A stretch of 35,986 nucleotides of DNA from Candidatus Merdivivens pullicola (lineage in GTDB: Bacteria > Bacteroidota > Bacteroidia > Bacteroidales > UBA932), in the NCBI GenBank assembly GCA_017694945.1, contig JADIMA010000032.1, forward strand, positions 1 through 35,986. Direction: 5' to 3'. The notes beneath the pieces were generated by a model. It did no database searches and was not told where the DNA came from. It was given only the letters and a program-made list of their open reading frames with translations. Within the stretch, counting starts at the first letter, position 1, and every line of letters begins with the position of its first letter. Positions 24,221-31,838 of this stretch are shown here, piece after piece. Position numbers and translations under genes: made by a program.

Positions 24221-24853
24221 TTATTTGGGGATTTTTTCGGTGTTGTCGATGTCCTTATATCCATATGTGGCATACATCTGTTTTTTACTTGGATAATGTG
24301 TTAGACTTTCTATTGACCGATCATACATTTTAATGTGTTTTTCCCATGAACGCCATAGTGGTTCTGGGGACGGAGCATTACATTCAATGCACCAAACATC
24401 AAACGGGGCGTGTATAAGGCCACAGTCCTCGCACCAGTAATAAAAGGCGTGTTCTTTCCCATTGAATTTAGGATTAAATCCAAATATCATGGGTGGCGGG
24501 TTATAATTGCATTCCATACAGTATTGACAGAAACGGTCAATGGATTTAATCGCTACTATACTGTATTTGCAGTTATTACAATTCAGTGCGTACCCGCAGA
24601 ACCATTGCTGCCAGTAAATATTATGATAATTTATATTAATCTTCGCCTCAAAATCAAGTTTCAGGATTTGATTTGCTTTCAACTCTCTTGATGAATTTCC
24701 TATCACTTTTATCTTTTCGCTGAATGGAAGTAAGAAGAATTCATCTGTGTACGTCTTGATAATCTGGCAATGCACAGGCAGCACATTCTCTCTTATAAGA
24801 ACATAATCACAATTCTTGTCAGAACCGATTGTGACAACTTTTTTTATTCTCAT
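24221..24853 (-). CDS. FHA-like/zinc-ribbon protein (last gene of the type VII-like operon)
   Basis: The 210-residue product begins like an FHA domain (VTIGSDKNCDYVL at 7-19, VHCQI at 27-31). It lacks the clear S-R-x-H and N-G-T residues of its neighbours, so phosphothreonine binding is uncertain. From about residue 92 it carries paired cysteines: C92/C95, C109/C112/C115, C141/C144 and C155/C158, enough for two zinc ribbons. There are no signal peptide or membrane segments, so it should be cytosolic. It lies 40 bp after the lipoprotein gene and is the last gene of the minus-strand operon. The N-terminus resembles those of the FHA-CD225 protein and the FHA-ATPase, suggesting a shared scaffold role. 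The function is unknown. Confidence 0.65.
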   Translation of the reverse strand: MRIKKVVTIGSDKNCDYVLIRENVLPVHCQIIKTYTDEFFLLPFSEKIKVIGNSSRELKANQILKLDFEAKININYHNIYWQQWFCGYALNCNNCKYSIVAIKSIDRFCQYCMECNYNPPPMIFGFNPKFNGKEHAFYYWCEDCGLIHAPFDVWCIECNAPSPEPLWRSWEKHIKMYDRSIESLTHYPSKKQMYATYGYKDIDNTEKIPK

Positions 24854-24893
24854 ACTTCAAATTTCTTAATACAAGATTTCGCAGATTTTCCAA

Positions 24894-25826
24894 TCATTCT
24901 GTAATTTTCCAAATCGGGATTATGTCTTTACCTGTACCGGCAATATATAATGTGTCGGAAGTACTGGCCAAGGCTTTTATTTGGTATCCCATATCCATGT
25001 GCTCGTGTATAATTGCCCCGTTTTTCCATAATCTAGAACAAGATCTGCCCGTGGAATCAAATCCCAATCCTCCCACATAAACATCATCTTTGAATATCGT
25101 TACGGAATACGCCGTGCTTTTTCTGTTTTCCAATATAACTGGATTTCCGTCAATCCATAATGTTGCATAATTATTCATTACTCCGGCGATGTACATTCTC
25201 CCGCTGTCGTCGAAAATGATATCATAAAATTCACCCGAGTCAACCAATTCATGTAAATTGCCGTTTTTCCATAAGACTGCTGACGAGTTGCCTAATATGG
25301 AGCCAATATATCCGGTTACATATACATCCCCATTATATACGCATATTTTTTTCGCAGAACCTGAAGATGTAGCCAAATATTTTGGATGCCCGTTGATCCA
25401 GAGTGTCGGTTTGTCATTCATCGTACCGGCGATATACACATTACCTTCATAAACAAATACGGAATTTACCTCGTCGGCATAAATGTCTATTTTGTCCCCG
25501 TTTTTCCACAGATATCCTATGTCGTTTTCATTAATGACGGCATAAATGTCATTCCCATCGACAAATACTGAAGTGGCATTATTGAAGTTCCCTGTTTCCC
25601 CAATGCTCTGAGGAATACCGTTTTTCCATAAAGTCGGGCAATCAGTCATGGAAGTTCCTTGGGAAATACTGCCGGCAATATAGACATCATTGTCGCAGAT
25701 GAAAAGCCCGTCTGCTGCACTGTACAAAGGTTTTTTGCAACCTACACTTGATAATGTCAATCCTATAAAAAGGAAATACTTGAGGCTTTTGAAAAAATCA
25801 ATTTTTCTTATGTGAGGCGGTTTCAT
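24894..25826 (-). CDS. Propeller-like repeat lipoprotein
   Basis: Started at the ATG at 25826, the 310-residue product has a lipoprotein signal (FFKSLKYFLFIGLTLSSVGC, lipidated Cys30). The remainder is about six units of roughly 45-50 residues, each ending in a strand-W-K/I-N/D-G motif (LWKNGIPQ, LWKNGDKI, LWINGHPK, LWKNGNLH, LWIDGNPV, LWKNGAII) and starting with a V-Y-V/I-A-G strand. This suggests a beta-propeller anchored in the envelope. Repeats are visible in the DNA: CCGTTTTTCCA recurs near 25018, 25261, 25498 and 25618. Upstream in-frame ATGs exist, but they would bury the signal peptide and overlap the previous gene. An inferred role is protein binding at the envelope side of the type VII-like system. 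Confidence 0.7.
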   Translation of the reverse strand: MKPPHIRKIDFFKSLKYFLFIGLTLSSVGCKKPLYSAADGLFICDNDVYIAGSISQGTSMTDCPTLWKNGIPQSIGETGNFNNATSVFVDGNDIYAVINENDIGYLWKNGDKIDIYADEVNSVFVYEGNVYIAGTMNDKPTLWINGHPKYLATSSGSAKKICVYNGDVYVTGYIGSILGNSSAVLWKNGNLHELVDSGEFYDIIFDDSGRMYIAGVMNNYATLWIDGNPVILENRKSTAYSVTIFKDDVYVGGLGFDSTGRSCSRLWKNGAIIHEHMDMGYQIKALASTSDTLYIAGTGKDIIPIWKITE

Positions 25827-25866
25827 AATAAATAATTGCGTTGTAGTATTTAAAATTATCATCTCT

Positions 25867-26529
25867 TTAAAGTGGAGACATCTCCATTCGCTTGCCATCC
25901 ACATATATTTTCATAGTACCCCAAAAAGGGTTGAATTTTGCAGTTATATCCATATCTTTATATGCATTTATTTCGAAATGAATCTCTTTCCATCTGAAAT
26001 TAGTAAGATGTTTAATTATAATATGAAGATTCCCTTCTAATACATTACATGAAATAGGCATTTTCCCAATCTCTTGTCCATCAATAAATACTTTTGTGTC
26101 TGAATGATGAGGAACAGTAAAAAAACTTAGTCTCACTATTTTTCTCCTGGCGATTATGTTAATAAAACTTTCTGGCAGACTGACATTAGAAAGTGTGACG
26201 GCATCAGCGAAGAGAGGTGCAACCTCATCAACGGTATATCCTGCCCTACCGCAACCTATTTCTGTTACAAGGAATTTGTATGAGGGTGTAATCCGGGCGA
26301 ATGATATGAAATCTCTTACATATAGTTTCAGCGTATTGATATTTTTCGGCAATGTCGGTATGGCGTAGGTTTGTCCGTGCAGACCGACCCCGCACCCCCA
26401 TTTTGCGCCGAACTTTTCATAAGCGGTTCTGGCCGCTCCTGAACAATGTTCTCCATATACATTGCTGCCGAAAACGAATATCTCGTCAGGTCGTAGTTCG
26501 GTGATATTTTGTGGCGTAATTTGTGTCAT
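25867..26529 (-). CDS. Macro-like (A1S_2505-type) domain protein with beta-rich C-terminal domain
   Basis: The 220-residue product has an N-terminal domain (about 10-125) with IFVFGSNVYGEHCSGAARTAYEKFGAKWGCGVGLHGQTYAIPT and FLVTEIGCGRAGYTVDEVAPLF. I recognise this pattern from small phage-associated A1S_2505-like proteins related to macro domains. Macro domains bind or process ADP-ribose; whether this one does is inference. Residues about 130-220 form a separate beta-rich part with two V-x-I-D-G-type turns (KVFIDGQEIGKMP, KIYVDGKRM), somewhat like PEGA modules. There is no signal peptide. It follows the 163-residue W-x-D protein by 4 bp. It could be an effector, an immunity-type protein or a signalling enzyme of the locus. 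Confidence 0.65.
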   Translation of the reverse strand: MTQITPQNITELRPDEIFVFGSNVYGEHCSGAARTAYEKFGAKWGCGVGLHGQTYAIPTLPKNINTLKLYVRDFISFARITPSYKFLVTEIGCGRAGYTVDEVAPLFADAVTLSNVSLPESFINIIARRKIVRLSFFTVPHHSDTKVFIDGQEIGKMPISCNVLEGNLHIIIKHLTNFRWKEIHFEINAYKDMDITAKFNPFWGTMKIYVDGKRMEMSPL

Positions 26530-26533
26530 GGCA

Positions 26534-27025
26534 TTAATGGTTTTTTTCGCGTTCTTCCATTATTTTTACGATGTCATCGTTGTCGTGCTCTCCGGGGCGG
26601 GGACCGTTATATCTATCATCCCAATAATCACGTTCCAGCCGGTCGTTATGCACTATTCCATCGCGATATTTGACATGATTATCTTCTTCTACTCTGATGT
26701 CGCTGTCAAAATTGTCACGAAGAGAGCCGTCGTATGACGGGCCTGCGGCATAAACGAAGGCAACATCTTCGGAAATGCCGGTGAGTTGTGCCATTTGTTC
26801 AAGCCTGTCGCTTATGAAGCGCATTAATTCATTAATCCCCAGGCCGCTCATGCCTGTGCCGCCATGGATGTACATTTCCATTTTTTCTTCATATTGCCTG
26901 ACATACTGGTCGTAGTACCGCTGTTGAACGGCGTCTTTCCAGTCTTCGGCAGTGACATCGGCTCTTGTTTTAATCTGGCGTTCCACTTCAAGAACCTGTA
27001 TTGCAAAGTCGGGAATATTTCTCAT
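26534..27025 (-). CDS. W-x-D helical protein, 163 residues
   Basis: I recognise no named family. Residues about 5-50 are helical and contain a turn TAEDWKDAVQQRYYDQY (W29, D31), resembling the W-x-D-E-K-F turn of the two WXG100-like proteins upstream. A glycine-rich stretch (HGGTGMSGLGIN, about 54-65) and a second helix follow. The C-terminal third is highly charged and rich in D/E/N/R/H (about 105-163), and looks disordered. There are no cysteines or signal peptide. Its ATG overlaps the stop of the upstream 262-residue gene (4 bp), implying translational coupling. It could be a secreted partner or a chaperone-like protein of the locus. Confidence 0.55.
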   Translation of the reverse strand: MRNIPDFAIQVLEVERQIKTRADVTAEDWKDAVQQRYYDQYVRQYEEKMEMYIHGGTGMSGLGINELMRFISDRLEQMAQLTGISEDVAFVYAAGPSYDGSLRDNFDSDIRVEEDNHVKYRDGIVHNDRLERDYWDDRYNGPRPGEHDNDDIVKIMEEREKNH

Positions 27026-27810
27026 CTGTCTTTCTGTTGTATTATTCTGAGGTATTCTCTGTTATTGCCGCATGTGCACAGGGCTAACGGTCGCTTGCAT
27101 GTGGGACATATTATTACCCTGTTGGCGTCATTGATTTTATGGTCGCCTCTGTTGTCCTCTTTTTGTCGGTCAAGGATACGTTGTTTTGCCGTCTCAAACC
27201 GTTGTTTCTTTTCTTCTGCAGTAAGTGGAACATATGTCAGTTCATTCTGCCTGTCGTCAGGAGAAGGCTTGTTTGGAATTTTAGAGCCTAGATGCATAGG
27301 TTGGTTTATGTATTTTTCTACTATTTCCAATATTCTGTGCATTTTGTCAACAGCGGCATCGGTGTGTTCTTTTGCGAGATTCTCCAATGTTTTTTCTCCT
27401 CCGGGAGGCCCGAAGCCGCCAGGCTCTTTGTATTTGCTTAATTCGCTTTCAAATTCTTCAACAATTCTGCGTCCATTGTCATATTTCTCCTGGCATTCGT
27501 CTCTTTTATCTCTGGCTATTGACACTCTTGTTTCTTCCGAATCGCAACTTGGAATGTAGGTTTCCGAGTCATCGTCCCATTTTTGCGATGCAAGGCAGCT
27601 GCTGAGGCTTGATTCCGCTTCTGACAATGCTTTTTCGGCAGCCTGAAGTTCTTGTTCCAGAAGACCCAATTGGCGATTCAGTACATCGCGGACACTGGAT
27701 AGATAGTTGTCCACTGATTCCAGTATTTTCAACAAGGAATCCGCTGAATACTCAAGACTGTTGTTGAGTTCGGCCAGAGATTGAGAATCACGGATATATA
27801 TCTTGCCCAT
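27022..27810 (-). CDS. Coiled-coil protein with WXG100-like N-terminus and C-terminal zinc cluster
   Basis: The 262-residue product starts MGKIYIRDSQSLAELNNSLE, parallel to the 91-residue protein (MGKAAINDSESVKKFCDELA), so it is probably a longer relative of the WXG100-like pair. Residues about 8-68 and 95-128 are strongly helical or coiled-coil and separated by a Cys-containing acidic loop. A proline/glycine linker (130-138) and a third helix (about 140-168) follow. The C-terminus carries CPTCKRPLALCTC (C235, C238, C245, C247), a likely zinc site. The architecture recalls the long helical N-domains of LXG-type type VII substrates, but no toxin domain is visible. It lies between the 95-residue and 163-residue genes and overlaps the latter by 4 bp. 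Confidence 0.6.
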   Translation of the reverse strand: MGKIYIRDSQSLAELNNSLEYSADSLLKILESVDNYLSSVRDVLNRQLGLLEQELQAAEKALSEAESSLSSCLASQKWDDDSETYIPSCDSEETRVSIARDKRDECQEKYDNGRRIVEEFESELSKYKEPGGFGPPGGEKTLENLAKEHTDAAVDKMHRILEIVEKYINQPMHLGSKIPNKPSPDDRQNELTYVPLTAEEKKQRFETAKQRILDRQKEDNRGDHKINDANRVIICPTCKRPLALCTCGNNREYLRIIQQKDR

Positions 27811-27820
27811 ACATAAAAAT

Positions 27821-28108
27821 TTATTTATTTAATGTAACTCCCGAATTCTCATATCTTTGTACTGTCTCGATAATGGGAGGCAAATATTTGTTTGCCCAAT
27901 AGTTATATCTTTCGGACATTTCCGTTATCTTTTCCCGGCTGGATTTAAACTCTTCTTCAAACTCCACAAATTTTTCATCCAGCCAGTCCTCTCCCAGTTC
28001 GGTTTCATTATTTTTTAACAAATCATATATTTCTTGCAGGCGTTCTGACAGACTTATCAAATCCGTCTGCAGTTGTATCAATGACTTGGAACTTACATAA
28101 GTTTTCAT
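27821..28108 (-). CDS. WXG100-like small helical protein (95 residues)
   Basis: The predicted structure is two long helices joined near residue 42 by EDWLDEKFVEF, where a WXG100 protein has its W-x-G turn. Here the motif is W42-L-D44. Length, all-helical heptad-like composition, lack of a signal peptide and a location next to an FtsK/SpoIIIE ATPase all fit the WXG100 superfamily. Its closest visible relative is the adjacent 91-residue protein, so the two may form a heterodimer. No canonical C-terminal YxxxD/E secretion signal is obvious. It is 17 bp from the 91-residue gene and 10 bp from the coiled-coil gene. Confidence 0.65.
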   Translation of the reverse strand: MKTYVSSKSLIQLQTDLISLSERLQEIYDLLKNNETELGEDWLDEKFVEFEEEFKSSREKITEMSERYNYWANKYLPPIIETVQRYENSGVTLNK

Positions 28109-28125
28109 ATATCAGCATCTTATAA

Positions 28126-28401
28126 TTATTGTTCTTCGTATTCTTTCAATATCTTATATATAGGATAAAGAACATCAGATTCATATTCCATAAGATCTTT
28201 GCACAGAGGCTTTATTTCATCCTTGTCCTTGTCAAATTCTTGTTTGTATTTCTGGAATTTCTCGTCTTTCCATCCTTCATATACGTCTTCCATCGCCTGT
28301 TCTGTCTTTCGCAATTGCTCTTCAAGGCTTTCTACGGTGTCGGCAAGTTCGTCGCAGAACTTTTTAACAGACTCGGAGTCATTAATGGCTGCTTTTCCCA
28401 T
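28126..28401 (-). CDS. WXG100-like small helical protein (91 residues)
   Basis: This is an all-helical, highly charged product with YEGWKDEKFQKYKQEF in the middle (W44, D46). The Gly of W-x-G is replaced by Asp, while an E-K-F sequence and a following F/Y pattern are shared with the 95-residue neighbour. It is typical WXG100 size and has no signal peptide. It contains two cysteines (C16, C67), unusual for the family. It lies 8 bp after the FHA-FtsK ATPase gene, the arrangement expected for a substrate or partner of that ATPase. Assignment rests on size, turn motif and context; sequence similarity to EsxA itself is low. Confidence 0.65.
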   Translation of the reverse strand: MGKAAINDSESVKKFCDELADTVESLEEQLRKTEQAMEDVYEGWKDEKFQKYKQEFDKDKDEIKPLCKDLMEYESDVLYPIYKILKEYEEQ

Positions 28402-28409
28402 TTCATTTA

Positions 28410-31400
28410 TTATTTATAAGGTTTGAATTTAATTGTAACATTCCTGTTGTTGTCACGGAAGTAGGCCCTGTAAACAGAACTCTTCCTGCTGAAATCAAAC
28501 AGTTTATTTGCAATGGACGATCCCATGATCTTGTTTGAGTCTCCTTCATTCATTTGAAGTGCTATCCTGTATGAGAAATATGACAATGGATTGCCTATCC
28601 TGTACAGGTTGTCATAGTTATCGCATTGCAGTATGGTAAATACCCCTACGCTCGGGCCGTTTCTTAATATGTAATCAAGAAGGGTTCCGCATTCTGAGAC
28701 ATCGTCTCCTCTTCGTCCTCCTCTGTCAAACATTCTTGCCAATTGGAATGCGAATATCGTCAGATAGATGTGATTCTGAGGAAGGTTCTCATCCTGCCGG
28801 CGTAAGTCGATTTCCTGCCTTATGGACTCCAGGGATTCTTGTACATCGGCAAGGTTGCAGGAGGCACGGGATTTAAATGGTATGTAGGACAATATTGTAT
28901 GTAAATCTTTTTTGACACTGTCGTCATTACGCATGAAATCCAGAACGTGGTATGTCGCTGCATTGTCTATGTATGCGTTAGTTGTCGAGCACATGGCATA
29001 AAATGCAATTCGTTGGGCGATATGCGGTTCTCCTCCCATAATTAAAATATTGTTTGAAGATTCTTTTCGCAGAACGGCATTGACATCGGTTTCGCTGATT
29101 GCAATGGATTCTCCAAAATAGGCGGCGGCTTCTTTAGGGAATTCGCACGGCATGTCATAGTCGTTGATCTTTCTCCGTTTGGTAAAATCCGGTAAATCAT
29201 TTCCTCTGAAAACGCGTAAATCGAAATGTTTCTCGGATTTCTGTGTCTTTTCGAATAGGGTCATGCGTTGTAGCAGATTGTCGATGTCTCGTTTTGTTAC
29301 TAAGAAACCTCGTACTCTGGCATTGTCATAAGGAGAGCCTGATTTTGAGTTGTAAATGCATTCTCCAGTCTGTAGCAAAGGCATTTTCATAGTCCCTTGC
29401 AGTGATATAAGGGCAGAAAAATCAGCCGGTGAACTTTCGAATACAACCCTGTTTGCAATGAGATCTTTCGGCAGAATGGAAGAGGACGGCAGTTTTTGTG
29501 TGGCCAGAATAAGATTGATGCCGAATTTGCGGAACTCCTGTATGATTGTATGTATTTTTGTATTTGCCTCCCGGCTTATGGCATCATTCTCTATTTCGAA
29601 GAATTTTTGGAATTCATCTATTATGACTAACAGGCGCGGCATATATATGTCCGGCCTCTTTGCTTTCAGGTCAACAATGCTGCTGACATCATTTTCCCGG
29701 CAGATGTCTTGTCTTCTTGAGCCTTCTTCATACAGTTCTTTCAATACGCTAAGTCCGAATTCACGTTCTGCTTCAGGGGCGATTACTCTTGCGTGAGGTA
29801 AGTTCCCGATGGCGTATGCGTTAAATTCGACTCCGGAGAAGTCGATAAGGTACATGTTTAATTCTTCCGGTGAGTAATTTATCGCTGCATTGCATATCAA
29901 AGTGTGAAGAAATACGCTTTTCCCGGAGCCTGGAATACCTATGACTATGGCCGAATTTTGTCCGCTTTCCTGAGTTATTCTTAAACTGTGTATTCGTTTG
30001 TCCGCAGACACGCCAAACGGGATTTCAATGAATTTGGCGCTTTTCCTGTTCCACCATTCGGATTCAGGCGCAAGATAGTCGGCAAACAATATTGATTCTT
30101 CTTTCCTGACTTCTATACCAGAGTTTACATATTGTACTATTTCATGCAGGCAATTATCCGGAAGAGTTTCAAAATGAATATTATTTGTCGTATTCCCTGT
30201 CAAATCCAGAACGGCGCAGTCTGACTTTTCCAATTCAACCATACGCATATTGTTATATGCTTTTTGTGTTTCTTCCGAATATTTTATCCTGTCTTCGTTA
30301 AGTAAAAGGATGACATTGACTCCAGCCCTTACGCCATTTTTCATGATTAATTTCAAATGATGTAAGGATTCCCCGTCTATTCCTGCCGGGAAGTCTTCGA
30401 TGATAATGATGTGATACGGTTCTTTGTTCTCTTTATTTTGATTGTAGTCAGCCAAAGATTTGATCGGCCCCAGCAGCAGGTTTTGGATTATGTCCCCTAT
30501 CCGGTTTTCTATTTCTATAAAATATTTACGAATCTCTTCCGGGCGGACTAATATCTGATAAATGTTTTTGCTGAAAAACTTGAAGATATCTGATGTTCCG
30601 TCCATTTCGAATGAGTCCACAGTGGTGAATGTGAGGTTGCCGGGTGCGGTTGCTGCCATAAGTCGCCCCACCATTGTATTGACGACATCCAAGGCTTCCG
30701 GCTTGGTATTGTCATTGTAGCGGATTACGACATTCTGGACATTAAGCAGGTTTATGAAGTGCCGTTCTCTGACAATGAAGGATGTATCCTTGAAGTTTAA
30801 GGTGGTTAATTTATTCCCTAACAGTACCGTTGAGGCCGGCATGCTTCCGTTATTCCGTATCTTCCTCCATATTGAAGATTTTGCATCCGATGTCTCATAG
30901 TATCTGTCAAATATTTCGGAATAATAATTCTCATTATCAATATATGCGTCTTTGACATTTCCGATTAACAGCCGCGATGATGTGCCTTTCAGCCTTTTTG
31001 TTATTGTGTTCAGTATATTGCTTGATTTCTCATACTCTTGCAAGTAATATATTTTTTCAAGTTCCGTTGACTTGAATACTTTGGTATGAGGGATGTTTTG
31101 GCCAGTGCCGGGTAAGAATGACAAAATATGATTAATTTCTGTTACAATGTCATTGTCATTTTCTTGCGGCACTTTATCCGGGACTTTTATTGCCGGCTCT
31201 TTGGATTCCTCGTCATTTTTAAAATAATCCAGCCATTCCACATCCGTGTCTCCTATTCGGATCTTGTCTTGTTCGGATATTTTTATGGTTTGGTGATGAA
31301 TGAGTCTTTTTCCAATATAAGTTCCATTCTTGGAATCGTCAGTAACCATGTAATTTCCATTGTCGTCCAGTTGTATCTGCAAATGATGGCGTGAAACTTT

Positions 31401-31466
31401 CTGGTCGTTTTCAATTATTATGTCATTGTCGGGATATCTCCCTATCTTTATGATTTTCATAATCAT
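28410..31466 (-). CDS. FHA-FtsK/SpoIIIE ATPase, EssC/EccC-like
   Basis: The 1018-residue product has an N-terminal FHA domain (about 4-75: IGRYPDND, S25-R26-x-H28, KNGTYIGKR), then three RecA-like modules. Module 1 (about 240-400) lacks a P-loop but keeps a Walker B-like HIIIIEDF (352-359). Module 2 (about 480-735) is intact, with Walker A GIPGSGKS (510-517) and Walker B LLVIIDEF (612-619). Module 3 (about 795-1018) has a degenerate P-loop (GGEPHIAQ) and no Walker B acids. The order FHA then three ATPase modules resembles EssC, but there is one FHA and no visible transmembrane segment between FHA and the ATPases. The start is M1 or M3 (31460). It lies next to the WXG100-like genes. Confidence 0.85.
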   Translation of the reverse strand: MIMKIIKIGRYPDNDIIIENDQKVSRHHLQIQLDDNGNYMVTDDSKNGTYIGKRLIHHQTIKISEQDKIRIGDTDVEWLDYFKNDEESKEPAIKVPDKVPQENDNDIVTEINHILSFLPGTGQNIPHTKVFKSTELEKIYYLQEYEKSSNILNTITKRLKGTSSRLLIGNVKDAYIDNENYYSEIFDRYYETSDAKSSIWRKIRNNGSMPASTVLLGNKLTTLNFKDTSFIVRERHFINLLNVQNVVIRYNDNTKPEALDVVNTMVGRLMAATAPGNLTFTTVDSFEMDGTSDIFKFFSKNIYQILVRPEEIRKYFIEIENRIGDIIQNLLLGPIKSLADYNQNKENKEPYHIIIIEDFPAGIDGESLHHLKLIMKNGVRAGVNVILLLNEDRIKYSEETQKAYNNMRMVELEKSDCAVLDLTGNTTNNIHFETLPDNCLHEIVQYVNSGIEVRKEESILFADYLAPESEWWNRKSAKFIEIPFGVSADKRIHSLRITQESGQNSAIVIGIPGSGKSVFLHTLICNAAINYSPEELNMYLIDFSGVEFNAYAIGNLPHARVIAPEAEREFGLSVLKELYEEGSRRQDICRENDVSSIVDLKAKRPDIYMPRLLVIIDEFQKFFEIENDAISREANTKIHTIIQEFRKFGINLILATQKLPSSSILPKDLIANRVVFESSPADFSALISLQGTMKMPLLQTGECIYNSKSGSPYDNARVRGFLVTKRDIDNLLQRMTLFEKTQKSEKHFDLRVFRGNDLPDFTKRRKINDYDMPCEFPKEAAAYFGESIAISETDVNAVLRKESSNNILIMGGEPHIAQRIAFYAMCSTTNAYIDNAATYHVLDFMRNDDSVKKDLHTILSYIPFKSRASCNLADVQESLESIRQEIDLRRQDENLPQNHIYLTIFAFQLARMFDRGGRRGDDVSECGTLLDYILRNGPSVGVFTILQCDNYDNLYRIGNPLSYFSYRIALQMNEGDSNKIMGSSIANKLFDFSRKSSVYRAYFRDNNRNVTIKFKPYK

Positions 31467-31472
31467 TTTGTT

Positions 31473-31835
31473 TTATATCAAATTTCTAGCAATCCACCAA
31501 AATATGAATAGAACGACATATGTGATGAGTGTTATTCTGTGATAACAGACTCTCCGCAACTTTTCTAAACGCTTTTGAGGGTCGAACCATGTGACGATGA
31601 TTAACATTATGCAATATGGAACGGAAAGGAGCATAAAAGGGTTATACCTCATGGCTTCCTTGAATTCCAAATGCAGTAAGTGGTATATTGCCCTCTGTGA
31701 ACCGCAAGAAGGGCATTCTAAACCAGTCAGGGCATAGAATGGACATTTGGGCAGCCATCTCGTTTCATCGGGATCGAAGAAGAAAAGAATAACTGCCGCA
31801 AATGCCATTGCTATATATAAACCCCAGTACTTCAA
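31473..31835 (-). CDS. DUF2752 family membrane protein
   Basis: This 120-residue protein has three hydrophobic helices (about 4-20, 67-83, 100-118). The DUF2752 hallmark lies after the first: KCPFYALTGLECPSCGSQRA (C31, C41, C44) followed by HLLHLEFKEAMRYNPF. The family is of unknown function and occurs widely in Bacteroidota and Firmicutes, in some cases near signalling genes. The CPxCG could bind metal or be redox-active at the membrane surface. It sits 6 bp upstream of the ATPase gene and 3 bp after the FHA-CD225 gene, so it is a plausible membrane component of the apparatus. Confidence 0.8.
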   Translation of the reverse strand: MKYWGLYIAMAFAAVILFFFDPDETRWLPKCPFYALTGLECPSCGSQRAIYHLLHLEFKEAMRYNPFMLLSVPYCIMLIIVTWFDPQKRLEKLRRVCYHRITLITYVVLFIFWWIARNLI

Positions 31836-31838
31836 ATA

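Noticed and set aside
22390-24221. tRNA-Ser genes as the attachment site of a genomic island carrying the type VII-like operon
   Set aside because: No integrase, no repeat of the tRNA 3' end at the other side within the window, and the channel gene lies between; the right end is outside the window.
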